Positions 1 to 9,439 of a DNA stretch of 64,000 bases are shown in pieces. The DNA is taken from contig CM055101.1 in NCBI GenBank assembly GCA_029204225.1, positions 207,665-271,664 on the forward strand, read 5' to 3'. Position numbers and translations under genes: made by a program. Source of the DNA: Diphasiastrum complanatum. Taxonomy: Eukaryota > Streptophyta > Lycopodiopsida > Lycopodiales > Lycopodiaceae. The first letter of the stretch is position 1, and each line of letters opens with the position of its first letter. The notes under the pieces are model-generated. The model searched no databases. It was not told the origin of the DNA and saw only the letters and a list, made by a program, of their open reading frames with translations.

Positions 1-960
1 CCAATTGGAAGAAAAACTGGAATGTTAGAGGAATATGCAAGATTTACACCACAGATCTAGCCTATTTAGTTATTTGAATGCTGATTCCTACATTCATCAC
101 AAGAAACAAGAATCTATTCCCACTCTACAAAAGCAGCAAATCTAATCCACTCTACAGTCCACAACCACACACAATGAATGGAGAAGGGCATAATCATAGG
201 GGCATCACTCAAGAAAACCATCATGATCAAGGAGCTCAATGATGCATCTAACTCATGGAGGCTCTTCTCATTTCAGCATGGAGTTGATACAATTCTCAAA
301 AAGCTCCTCTACACAACGAGGGAGTTTCTTAAATAAGCAAGAAGGCTTATTAGGTGGCATCTAGTGGAATTTCCACATTTCACAAATTACAAGTGGAATA
401 ATGCTCTCCACTAGAGGTCACCATCAAAAGGTGTCTCACTCTACTTTCTTTAAGAGATGTCTACTTGCATTTATTACATTTGCCTATAAATACTAGTTCC
501 TACATGGTCATTCCATCTTCCGGGATTCACCATGAGACTTACACAGTTCTTGCATGTCTTTCCTAGCTAGTATTTCTCGGCTCTCATACTTGGCTCTCAA
601 TCTTCACTAGTCTCGTCTTCTTAGAGACCTCCTCGGTCTAAGGTGAGAGGTGCTCTTGAGTTACTCTATCCGAGTATCTTGGGGATTCGTCAGAATCAGT
701 CAACATCATCCTACCCCTAATGTGTTGCAGGACCCACTACAGCTCATATTGGATGATGTCACTTCGCTTTGCATTGGCATCTTCGATCGTCACTTGGAAA
801 AGCATAGATCCTCGTTCGCTTTCATAAAACTAAGTGCTTATTTTCGCCAGTCTTTATCACAAAAACTGTTTTTTTCATGAATTGTCATAGTTTAACCAGA
901 ATGTCTTATTGCTGCAATTGGGTGACATTCTTAAAATTGGAGAGGTCTCAGTAGCTTCAC
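1..960. other. No gene recognised; possible LTR or promoter sequence
   Basis: I see no convincing coding sequence here. A TATA-like TATAAATA lies at about 485-492 on the plus strand. It is followed by a pyrimidine-rich stretch with many TCTC/CTTC motifs, the look of a plant promoter with a 5' leader or of an LTR U3-R-U5 region. No adjoining primer-binding site was found, so an LTR cannot be confirmed. The short open frames are no longer than chance would give. Confidence 0.3.
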
Positions 961-2180
961 AACTTGCATGCTCGAGTGCTTTCCATGTGTCTCCTTGTTT
1001 TGTCACTTGTATCTGCCATTGACGGTTTCATCTTTGGTTTCTTGGCAAATTCTATCTTCTGGGAGATCTGTATCCTCCATTTTCTTCTAGATATTTTTGT
1101 GGTTCTTCTCTTAGTCGAAGTTCCAGTCTTAAGAAAAATCTTCGATCTAGTAGGTTGCACAAACTTTGGTTATCAGTCTCAAGGGGATGGACTCATCATC
1201 AAGAAATTGGTGGTAGGAACAAATTTGGATGGACGGTTTGATAACGATAAGGAAACATGATGAAGGCTTAGTGAAAGGGTGAAGGAACTGATAGTTTTAC
1301 AGTTGCAGCCTTGGACCCTTGCAATGTCGAGCTTTGACCACCACTTGCTGGGTGAGGAGCTTGTTTTATTTGCAGGTTCACAGGTGTCTTCATCTTTCAT
1401 TTTTTTCTGCATCTCTTTCTTTTGATCCGTTACTTTTGGATCTCTTTGGGCTTTATAAGAGAGGATTCAACTATCATTGCTCCAGAGAGTTTCTTTTGAT
1501 CAAGACTGATCTGACTCAACTGTTGCTTAAGTTTTGTCCTTTCCTCCTCAGCTTCTTGAATCTTTCTCTTTATTTCTTCTGGCTGCTTCGCCTACTTCTT
1601 AGGTCTTCTTTTGGATGATCAACCATTGTAGGTGGTGGTTAGTCTTTGCAAGACATTTGTAATGATCTTTTGGCCGCTTCGGTAAGACTATCAAAACTGG
1701 GAATTTCTCAGAAGAACAGTCTACTGATGATAAACAAACAGATGGAAGGAAGGGTGTTGGTGACAACGGTAGATGGTGTGGACGATAGACATGAGAATGG
1801 GCACAGAAGTATGGCAAGAGGTTGGTTGAAGAAGGAGACTGATTTTCCAATGCTTGTATTTCCCTTTCTGAAGATCTTCGTCATGAATGAGGTACTTCTT
1901 CTGATTGAGTCTCTTTGGACTACCCATCTGCCTTCTTTAGCCTTGTCTACTTGTGACCTTGGCTGTCGATCTTGCTGGGTGTTATTGCTATGTGGCTGCT
2001 CCAATGGATCCAAGCAGATCCACTCTCTCTCCCCCCAAAAATCGGTTGGTGGAGATGTTGGTACTGGTAACTGGTCATGCTCATGAATGGATCGGCGTGT
2101 GCAACACGTAGTTAAAAAACATGTTGAACATGTGATTGGTCTAAAGATGGAACAAATTTTAACTAAATTTGGTTCCATCT
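960..2180 (-). pseudogene. Decayed charged coiled-coil coding sequence, unknown
   Basis: On the minus strand, roughly 1690 down to 1290, one frame reads as a highly charged stretch rich in Glu, Lys and Gln with a heptad-like pattern (for example EEERTKLKQQLSQ). Such stretches are typical of coiled coils. It needs at least one frame change to connect with open frames on either side (957-1160 and 1708-2178). No domain was recognised and there is no clear start codon. It could be the remnant of a gag-like or structural protein. It could equally be a chance open stretch in purine-rich DNA. Confidence 0.2.
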
Positions 2181-2254
2181 TGTTGTAGTTGACTGGAGTC
2201 TCCTCTTAGATGATTTTCATCATCACTCTCACTTTCAAAAATTATTTCATCATC

Positions 2255-2960
2255 CTAGCTATTAGAATTTCTATTCTCAACATCTATGGAAGTGGGTGCT
2301 TCAAGTATAGTTTGACGATCTACTACATCTCTAGGTAGCTCAATCTCATACTTAAAATGAAGGTTTTCCATTTCATTCTCAACATTTGCACCCTCAAATA
2401 CTTGTCGTGAACATGGTTCAACTTGAGCTACAAACCACCATATCTTGTTTAGTCGATCTAGTTGAAAAAAGACCTGCAAAAATCACTATTTTAGAACATA
2501 TCAAAAACTCAAATACTAGTCACTTGCAATAAAATGAAAAACACGATAGCATAGCATGTGCACCTGCTCACAGTGACGAGGCAACACCAGTGTGTCAAAG
2601 GACTCCATGCTCAATGTTTTTGATGAATCAATCACAAAAAATCCACTTGGATCCGATTTTGCGGTTGCATTTGGCCCTCTACAAACTACCTTGAACCATT
2701 TCACATCAAATAAAAAATAGTGTCCACTTTGACCAAATAACACATCATAAATTATTTGTATAGATCCTACATATTCTATGTCTCCTGAGATGGGATTCCG
2801 ATCTCATGCACTGCTTTGACTTTCTTGTTGGAAAGATGCTATTACACCACAATCGTGTGTGCGTCTCTTGTTATCAATCCTTTCAACACGAAAGTGGAAA
2901 CCAAAAGCCCATATGGCATTATACATTTTGCACTGCCACATGACAAACATGAATCTCATA
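2255..2960 (-). pseudogene. CACTA transposase C-terminal region (DUF4216-like)
   Basis: Reading leftwards, the frame has the NCGV-like start of DUF4216 (here THDCGVIAS near 2860), then a GSIQIIYDVLFG stretch, then a hydrophobic FLFDVKWFKV core. It ends with the EQVFFQLDRLNKIWWFV segment. The last part is joined across a well-formed 90-bp intron: donor GT at 2563-2562, acceptor AG at 2475-2474, splitting CEQ from VFFQLD. DUF4216 is the usual C-terminal partner of plant tnp2 transposases and its biochemical role is not established. A stop codon (TGA) interrupts the frame near 2800. The final stop is at 2255-2257. Assignment to the family is from remembered pattern and was not tested by search. 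Confidence 0.65.
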
Positions 2961-3059
2961 AATAATCATTGTGAATAAACATGGTGTTTCAAAATGATTA
3001 AACAAATATTGTTATAAACAAGAATGTTCTAATAATAAAGTATCTAAAGAATAATACCT

Positions 3060-3865
3060 TCCATTCGCATCCTCTTACAAAGTCCCATTCCGCGTTTGAT
3101 ATTTTTTGTCTCTCTTTTGTTGGATAGTCATGCATTGTCCACATTACAATGGCATGTAGTGTAAACTCCCTCTAATGTAAGGGGCGCGAAATATCATATG
3201 CTTTTATCCCCTTCCACAAATCTTCCAACTCGTCAATAAGCGGCTCAAGATATACATCCATGTTCTTAACCTTGCGTTGGCCAGGAATTAGAAGTGCCAA
3301 CATGATATGTCCGTTTTTTGTACTCAACCAAGGAGGAATATTATAATATACAAAGCAAAAAAAGCCAAATGGACCACATAGTTGCTCGTACACCAAAGGG
3401 GTTCACACCATCTGTTGCAAGACCAAATCTCACATTTCTTGACTCATTTGCAAAGCTTGGATACTCTTTGTTGATGTGTTTCCATGCAGGTGAATCTGAA
3501 GGTACCCTCATCATCCCATCCGTAGAGGTATGGTGTGCAAGCCAGTCCATAAGTTGTGCAAGAGATTTACAACGAAATAAATGTTGCAATCATGGAATTA
3601 CTGGAAAATATCCTAAAACTTTGCAAATAATGGTTGCCCCTTGCAAATTATCTCTATATCGAGGAGTATCACAAATGGGACATTTCCTGAGTGATTCGTA
3701 CCTTCCTCGATATAAAATACAATCTTTTGGACATGCATGATATTGCTTGTAGTCCATCCCGATGTTAGACGACATCTTTCGTGCCTCGTCTCTTGTCTCA
3801 AGCATGACATTCCCTTCTGGGAGAATTTTGTTTTTCAATAGTCTGTACATGACAAAAGAAGTCAT
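3060..3865 (-). pseudogene. CACTA tnp2 transposase, catalytic region (broken)
   Basis: This is the core of the En/Spm-type transposase that would cut and join the element ends in the nucleus. The minus strand reads through the characteristic order: YHACPKDCILYRG and KCPICDTPRY (zinc-binding CxxDC / CPxC, near 3760-3670), then LQHLFRCKSLAQLMDW, then NVRFGLATDGVNPFG, then YNIPPWLSTKNGHIMLALLI, the DVYLEPLIDEL block, and finally FTLHAIVMWTMHDYP near 3150. One in-frame TGA at 3590-3592 separates VIP from LQHLF where the family has Arg, so a CGA-to-TGA change is likely. A frameshift lies in the T-run near 3350, and another break lies near 3172. These lesions make it a pseudogene. Confidence 0.8.
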
Positions 3866-3924
3866 TGTAAAAAAATTATCAGTAGATGTCCAAATTGTAA
3901 ATTTTGTTTCAAAGCAAAAATGAC

Positions 3925-4363
3925 AAGTAGATGAAAAAAAATTTACTCAAATAATAATTTGAGGCTTTGGTCACTCCATCTATATTTGGCTTGAAGATTT
4001 AATAGAAGTAGATAAGCCGCCAAACGAGATGTCTTTGCTCCAGGACACAATACGGTCTTTGATTCTTCTCACAATTTTTGTTCTTCTTTAGACAAAAAGT
4101 GCCTCCTCATCTTGTTCATTGTGTTTGGCTGCACTATTGTTCTCGTACATATCATCCAACATGTCTTCCATGACTTCAAATTCATCATTCATTAGAAGCT
4201 CATTTTCATCGTTGGAACTTGTTTGCGAAGAAGTAGATCTAGATGAGCTAGATTCAGATGCATTAGTCTCTTGATTAATGCGCTCATCAATTTCCATCAT
4301 CTCTTTTAAGCGTTGACGTAGACGACGAGGTAATTGCTTTATATGAGGACCGTTGTATTGCAT
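3925..4363 (-). pseudogene. CACTA tnp2 transposase, N-terminal exon region
   Basis: From 4363 to 4088 the minus strand encodes an acidic, serine-rich linker (runs of SESSSSR and many Glu/Asp) beginning with a basic RRRMQYN block. Beyond a stop at 4088, another frame at about 4060-3950 reads KTSRLAAYLLLLNLQAKYRWSDQSLKLLFE. It ends at a plausible GT donor (AGTAAAT) near 3945. The WSDQSLKLLFE segment matches the conserved tnp2 block just before the catalytic region. The next exon would start near 3855, after a T-rich tract. At least one frameshift is needed to join the two parts. Confidence 0.55.
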
Positions 4364-4990
4364 TCGTCGTCTATGTCGACCATTACGAGGATTATTGTCT
4401 CCAATGCTAAATGAGGATGAAGAATCCTATATACCAAAATAACAAGAAGTAGGTTGAAACAATGTTTGATAAACATTTCCTTCCAATACTCGATAGATCT
4501 AAATGTTGCATATGAATATAAATGACATCTTTGCTTAAAAAGTATGACCATACCAATGTATCTATTAGACCATTTTTCTTTTCAACTTGTTAACATTCAA
4601 TGAACTCCAAGAATTGCATGCTTCTACATATTTACATATTTACGAATTTCACATTCATTAGCTTTCACTTATTACATTATGTAAACATCTAGGCAAATGA
4701 CGAATAATGCTTCTAACATTTGACATATCTGATGCAACAAACCAAATACAATCAAGATGCATGGATTATACATCTCTGCATATCAACAAAATTTAAATCT
4801 TCACATATGACTTATTGTCTTTTGCAAACATTGGGTAGAGGACGGTTGAGACTATACTTGATGAACAATTCCTCCACAAACCTGATAGATCTAGTGGCAC
4901 AGACCATTACATAAGTGCCCTTTACATTCCTAGTAAAATATTCTTATTTTCCATTGGCGTGTTCTTCAAAATCACAATTCGTCAATAGAG
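4364..4990. other. No gene recognised; AT-rich internal CACTA sequence
   Basis: AT-rich DNA between two coding blocks of the CACTA element. A short extension of the acidic exon (DSSSSFSIGDN) reaches to about 4420 on the minus strand. The rest looks like intron or decayed coding sequence. No repeat or RNA gene was seen. Confidence 0.4.
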
Positions 4991-5808
4991 GGTGGCCAAT
5001 GGAACCATTTATATATGCAGCAATGTTTCCATGCACATTGGGACGTCCATCAATGTATGTACGATTTGCCCTTGAGATGTTGCTCCTTGCATGCGTTGCT
5101 CCTCTAAAGAACAAGCATTTGTATTCAAGCCATATACTTGCATCCTCCATTGGTGACGACACAAAGCATGCCAATCACCCCAATTGTATTGAGGTCCTGC
5201 ATATGGCATCAATGTCACAACACTATTTAGAGGAACCTCAATATTATCAATGCAAAAAGGCCCAAACAAACTTCAGGAAAGTGTTCACTAGGCATGATCA
5301 TGTATATTCGACCCCAATACGTAAATGGTGTTCCATTTAATGGTAATGGTGATTGGAGTGGCCAACATGAAAATCTACTTGTAATGAAAGTTTTTACTAA
5401 TGGTTGCAAGCTAGGTGAAAGAAGAAGGTTAGACAAAGAACTTAGAATGTCTTTTGACACATTAACAGTGCGTAGTAATTTGCAATTATCTTTCAAACTA
5501 GTCATAATACGTCCAAGACGTGTTCTCTTTTTTAAAGGGGTGGTCAAGTTTGTGGAATCAACGTGGAGTATTGTGGATGACTCATGTGCAATATCTAGGA
5601 TAGGTGTAGTTGGGTAGTAAAAATGTTCTAGAGATTTGGAGACATGGATTGAATCACCAGACCTTGATGAACTAATTATATCATGCAAGGGGTCATCATC
5701 AACAAGAGCATCATCTAAGGCCAATGATGATTCATAATCAATATTCATGTGATTTATTCTATCAATAATATTCTCGATCTCTCTTGAAACTCTTTCCCTT
5801 GAAACCAA
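4990..5808 (-). pseudogene. CACTA-internal open frame, unknown function
   Basis: The minus strand has a 193-codon frame (5808-5227) overlapping an 86-codon frame (5269-5009) in a different phase. The first part is acidic and serine-rich (SSRSGDSIHV and many Asp), followed by a basic KKRTRLGRIM patch. The second contains MPYAGPQYNWGDWHALCRHQW, rich in Trp and Cys. I do not recognise a domain. The position between the transposase-associated domain and tnp2 suggests it is the variable linker of the transposase, or host sequence captured by the element. The reading-frame change near 5260 implies decay or an unrecognised intron. Confidence 0.4.
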
Positions 5809-5855
5809 CTTATGTTTCTTCTTCTACAAAAGTTTGAAAATGTTAGATGTATCAG

Positions 5856-5860
<5 letters not shown>

Positions 5861-5913
<53 letters not shown>
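5861..5913. repeat. (CT)n microsatellite, 53 bp
   Basis: An uninterrupted CT dinucleotide run, about 26 units, within the CACTA element. Translations through it (Arg-Glu repeats on the minus strand) are not genes. Confidence 0.97.
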
Positions 5914-5916
<3 letters not shown>

Positions 5917-5967
5917 CATGAAACGTAAATTAATATATAACACAAACCGTAAACCAGTAGCATGAAA

Positions 5968-6032
5968 TACACACATGCACGCACACAAACACACACAAAC
6001 ACTCGCACACACACACACACCCACCCCCACCC
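5968..6032. repeat. (CA)n-rich imperfect microsatellite
   Basis: Interrupted ACACAC tract ending in a C-rich segment (CCACCCCCACCC), directly downstream of the CT run at 5861-5913. Compound CT/CA microsatellites are common in plant intergenic and transposon DNA. Confidence 0.9.
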
Positions 6033-6257
6033 TAAACACACATGAAGAGAAAAACAGAGAGAACATTATAGAGTGCTAATCAAAACTCCCGAACCACACG
6101 ATTATATCCTACTCCAAAATGTCACCACATGCTCCCTCCCTGTGTGTTTGGGCTTTTTTGTGGAACTCATCTTCCAACAAAAAACATTTGAACCACGCTT
6201 TTATCGGAAGAAAACAAGGGCTACACACCTTCCTAGAATTGGGAGTGCTGGTTACCT

Positions 6258-6259
<2 letters not shown>

Positions 6260-6298
<39 letters not shown>
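6260..6298. repeat. (CT)n microsatellite, 39 bp
   Basis: A second uninterrupted CT run, about 19 units, 350 bp from the first and inside the same CACTA element. Confidence 0.97.
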
Positions 6299-6300
<2 letters not shown>

Positions 6301-6340
6301 ACGTGAATGAGTTTATTATGGGTGATTGGATATGAAAATT

Positions 6341-6500
6341 AAGATTAACTACATCTAATCATTCTATTTGGATTTTTTCTTTTAGAAGCAAGTGAGAGAT
6401 TAACTTCATTTAATCATTCTATTTGGATTTTTCCTTTTAAAAGAAAGCGAGAGATTAACTTCATCTAATTATTCTATTTGGATTTTTCCTTTGTGAAGCA
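6341..6500. repeat. 55-bp tandem repeat, about three copies
   Basis: Three adjacent copies begin with AGATTAACT at 6342, 6397 and 6452, an exact 55-bp period. Each contains ATTCTATTTGGATTTTT and ends in a purine-rich AAGCAAGTGAGAG-like segment. It lies just downstream of the N-terminal transposase exon. CACTA elements often carry short repeated binding motifs, but those are usually subterminal and shorter, so the role here is unknown. Confidence 0.9.
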
Positions 6501-6526
6501 AGACTATACTTGAAGTGTCATAAGGG

Positions 6527-7017
6527 TCAAAGATTAAAGCATTTCCAAAAACACTTAAAAGAGTTTACCTCTCGTACTCTTGGATTCTCTGTGTGCAATC
6601 CATTGAACCAAATATGATCGTTGACAATCCTCCTTGTCCAAACCATAAGGCCTTTGCATTGTGTGCATGTACATGCTATCCTCTCATCATATTCTGGTTG
6701 AATTTGGTCCAATAATCCAAATGCAAATTGCACAAATTCTTTCAGTGTCATTCAAGTGAAAATTGACAAATTCTAACATGTGACAAAAATTGACAAAATA
6801 GTCTTTGTACATTTAGTGCATTGGCAACCTTCATTTGTGATGGAGTGGTGTCTTGGCTTTCCAAAGAGCAATATACTATATCACAATCCTCAACCAAATC
6901 GGAGTACATCACTATTACAAATAAAAAAATTATGAGATAAATCAATATACATACATGTGATGGATCAATAGGCGGTCTACGTCGACTGATAGAAGAGCTT
7001 GAAGATGAACCAGTCAA
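6527..7017 (-). pseudogene. CACTA transposase N-terminus: transposase-associated domain
   Basis: From 6751 leftwards the minus strand reads LKEFVQFAFG, then ERIACTCTQCKGL, then IVNDHIWFNGLHTEN. This is the pattern of the plant transposase-associated zinc-binding domain (family PF13963): a VxxFxxFAF helix, a CxCxxC cluster, then a His-containing helix. A clean donor (AG then GTAAAC) is at about 6570-6567. Just upstream, a possible first exon beginning at 7017 encodes MTGSSSSSSISRRRPP and meets a GTATGT donor near 6955. The order before tnp2 fits a CACTA transposase. Whether this exon itself is intact is unclear, but the downstream exons are broken. Confidence 0.65.
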
Positions 7018-7220
7018 TAGTTGTTCATTGTACTCTAGTCTTGCCTGCTCCTCTTTTCTGTAATAGAGCTCAATTCTTTTTCTTTCTCTAAATCATGTGG
7101 AAGTACGATAATTTCCCTGGAATAATATTATGATCAATACGATTTGACATAAGAATCTTCACTACTCTTTCACTCCCATTCTCCATCACTTTCTAACTTT
7201 TAAAGTTTTTCTTTGTTACA

Positions 7221-7550
7221 ATGTTTTCAAGTGGTAGGTCAAGTGGAAGGTCAAGTGGGAGACCATCTAGGAGAAGAGCTCATGAGGAGCCCGTACTCAA
7301 GAGTGGTTTGAGAATCTATCTCCTCAACAAAGAGATAGAATCAAAAATCTTGTGTTATCTTCTTCAGGTGAATCATCCAAGAGAAGAGCTTCCGAAGATG
7401 CCCCTTCCCAAGAATCGTGTAGTGTGTTATGATCTTAATCCACATGGTGGAGCTATAAAAATTATGCGTGGCAATGTAGTTCATGCCCGTTTGCGTGATT
7501 TAGTTGCTTTATATTTCGGTAAAGATTACATGATCAATTGGTCCTCCTAA
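7221..7550 (+). CDS. Possible first exon(s) of plus-strand CACTA accessory gene
   Basis: A 109-codon plus-strand frame starts with ATG and three tandem SSGRSSGR-type repeats, then a basic patch (SRRRAHEEP). After about 7320 a different frame (PQQRDRIKNLVLSSSGESSKRRASED) looks more like coding sequence, so an intron or frameshift may fall there. It lies about 200 bp from the divergent start of the minus-strand transposase, so the two could share a promoter. No domain was recognised. It is probably the 5' part of the spliced gene described next. Confidence 0.35.
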   Translation: MFSSGRSSGRSSGRPSRRRAHEEPVLKSGLRIYLLNKEIESKILCYLLQVNHPREELPKMPLPKNRVVCYDLNPHGGAIKIMRGNVVHARLRDLVALYFGKDYMINWSS

Positions 7551-7624
7551 TCGCTTGAAGACAAAAATAAAATAATAGAGACTTTATATTTTGAATTCCC
7601 TCAATCCAATGCTTTTAGTAGGAG

Positions 7625-8302
7625 TTGAGCCTTGAATACAATGTGCCTTTGGATTCAAAACAAAAGGCAATTGATGAGAAGAGCCGTGAGGAATCCCAAG
7701 AATCCCACGAAGCCTGGATGGTGCTCCAAAAGGGATTGGAGGAAGGTGAAAGAAGAATTGTTGCAAACCAAAAGTATGAACAACAACATAAGGCCACCGC
7801 CGAGAAGCTCTTAAAACATGGCCAAAGTAAACATGACAATCTAGAGGCCCAATCTGTAAGTGCAATAGTTTTTACTATGATTCTATTTTTGTAGTGAGAT
7901 TGTCAATGTTTTTTATTGCTAAACTATATTGTATTGCTAAGCTATGTTTTTTTTGTTGAATGTAGCTTAGTGATTTTGGAAGACACATGACCATCGCGGA
8001 GTACAAACAAGGCTACGATGATGGATATGCCGGCCTTAAGGCTTTTATGGAATCTCATGGATTGTTTCCAATCGTAAACTCTTAACCTTTATTGTTTTGT
8101 GATTGTTTACTTTGTGGTTAACAAGTAAGTTTAATCTCAATTTAATTGAATCTTTGATTCTATTTTGTAGAGACGCTCTACAACTTCGGATGTGGAAGAA
8201 AATGTAGAAACTTTTGAAGAGCCAAATGTGGAAGAGAACGTGAATGTATCTATTGATGTATTTATTAAAGAATTCAATGCAATATTTCTATTTTACACAT
8301 GA
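7625..8302 (+). CDS. Spliced plus-strand gene in CACTA element, unknown function
   Basis: Three exons join in phase with consensus splice sites: 7625-7855 (donor GTAAGT), 7966-8073 (acceptor TGTAG; donor GTAAAC) and 8171 to the TGA at 8300-8302 (acceptor TTTTGTAG). Exon lengths 231 and 108 are both multiples of three, so the frame is kept. The product is highly charged, with a Gln/Glu/Lys helix (residues about 10-75, likely coiled coil), then SDFGRHMTIAEYKQGYDDGYAG, then an acidic tail with repeated NVEENVE. Divergent placement beside the transposase suggests the second protein of a CACTA element, but no TNPA-type domain was identified. The true start may lie upstream in another exon. Confidence 0.5.
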
Positions 8303-8750
8303 TTTGCATGCTAGAATGCATAATAGAAAGTAATGGAAACCACAATATAATGCATCAATAGATAACACATTAAGTTATCAACTAAATACAAATGAATCAA
8401 AATAAATGTGAATTTACGTTTACTATTGTATCTCCATTGCTTTGCAATCTTTGCTTTTCCTTTTGCATGCACTTGATCTTTCAATCCTTTGCAATGAAAG
8501 CTCTTTTTTCATTTTTCATATCCAAGCCTACATGACAAATAAAAAAGATCTCAAAACTTATGATCACAAAACACATACTATTAACATCCATCAATGAACT
8601 AAAAACCCTAAATACTATCAATCTTCTCACTCACATTCATCCCCATCTCATCTTTTTCTCTCTCTGACACAACAGGAAAAAAGAAAGTCGATCTCTAGTT
8701 TAGGAGCGAACCACATTTTGGTTCGCGCCAAATGTTTTTTTTTTTGGTCA
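8303..8750. other. No gene recognised
   Basis: AT-rich sequence between the CACTA plus-strand gene and the palindrome cluster. No open frame, repeat or RNA gene could be supported. Confidence 0.4.
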
Positions 8751-8754
8751 AAAA

Positions 8755-9245
8755 AATTTGCGTGGATTATCCACGCGTGGATAATCCACGTGAAATCCAG
8801 AAACTTAATTGCGTGGATACCGCGTGGATAGAAAAAAAAATTTATCCACGGTCCCAGCTCTCTAAATTTTGCGTGTAGAAAAAAAAATTTCGCGTGGATA
8901 ATTATCCACGTGATATCCACGGGGTATCCACGTGAAAGCTGAGCCTTTTTTAGAATTTTTTTACTATGGCGTGGATTATCCACGTGAAATTAAAATTTCC
9001 ATTTCCGGCACCGTTGTCGGAGGTTTGCCCAACTGCCGGTTGTCGGAGTTGGCATGGATAATCCATGCAGTTTGAATTTCACGACATCCGGCCGATCTGC
9101 TATCGGAAATGACACTTGCGTGGTGCGTGGATATTTGCTACATGTGTTCTTGTGATACCTCCAGCCATCGTGCTTAGCTCTCCCTAGCACACTCCTGGCC
9201 TAGAGATACATCCTGGCTCATCCACGTGCTCTCCATCCACCAACT
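8755..9245. repeat. Cluster of GTGGAT/ATCCAC palindromes with CACGTG cores
   Basis: At least a dozen GTGGAT or ATCCAC hexamers occur, often paired into short inverted repeats such as GTGGATTATCCAC and GTGGATAATCCAC (8762-8790), and again near 8898-8935, 8970-8984 and 9053-9068. Several ATCCAC copies run into CACGTG, the plant G-box / E-box core (about 8786, 8905, 8930, 8980 and 9222). The surrounding sequence has A-runs and is not coding. This could be a regulatory cluster, the terminus of an unidentified element, or DNA/RNA that folds into hairpins. The motif count and pairing are seen directly; any function is inference. Confidence 0.7.
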
Positions 9246-9439
9246 CTCGGGTAGACTAAGTTAAAGGAAAGAGGGAAACCCCACCACTATATAGGCATAG
9301 CACAGTGGGTCCCGTCAAGCACAGTCTTGTCGGTGGCACATTACCACCTAGGATGGTGATGCGTGACACTCGAACATGTCGATAATGCCAGACTTGTGTC
9401 GTGCCCCTTGCAGGTTGTCCTTGAAGGGCGAACCGTTAT

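Larger units (their letters stand above)
2255..8302 (-). mobile_element. Decayed CACTA (En/Spm) DNA transposon
   Basis: The minus strand carries, in the order known for CACTA transposases, a transposase-associated domain (6.5-6.75 kb), a tnp2 catalytic region (3.1-4.1 kb) and a DUF4216-like C-terminal region (2.26-2.96 kb), with introns between them. A spliced plus-strand gene at 7.2-8.3 kb diverges from the transposase and may be the second element protein. The frames are broken by stops and frameshifts, so the element cannot make its own transposase. I could not find the CACTA terminal inverted repeats; the ends given are those of the coding parts. Two CT microsatellites and a 55-bp tandem repeat lie inside. 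Confidence 0.75.

Noticed and set aside
5754-6066. Minus-strand frames rich in Arg-Glu and Val-Cys repeats
   Set aside because: They are translations of the (CT)n and (CA)n microsatellites and have no independent coding support.
2255-8302. CACTA terminal inverted repeats at CACTAC-like words (for example near 7158)
   Set aside because: No matching inverted partner with a 3-bp target duplication could be found at the other side.
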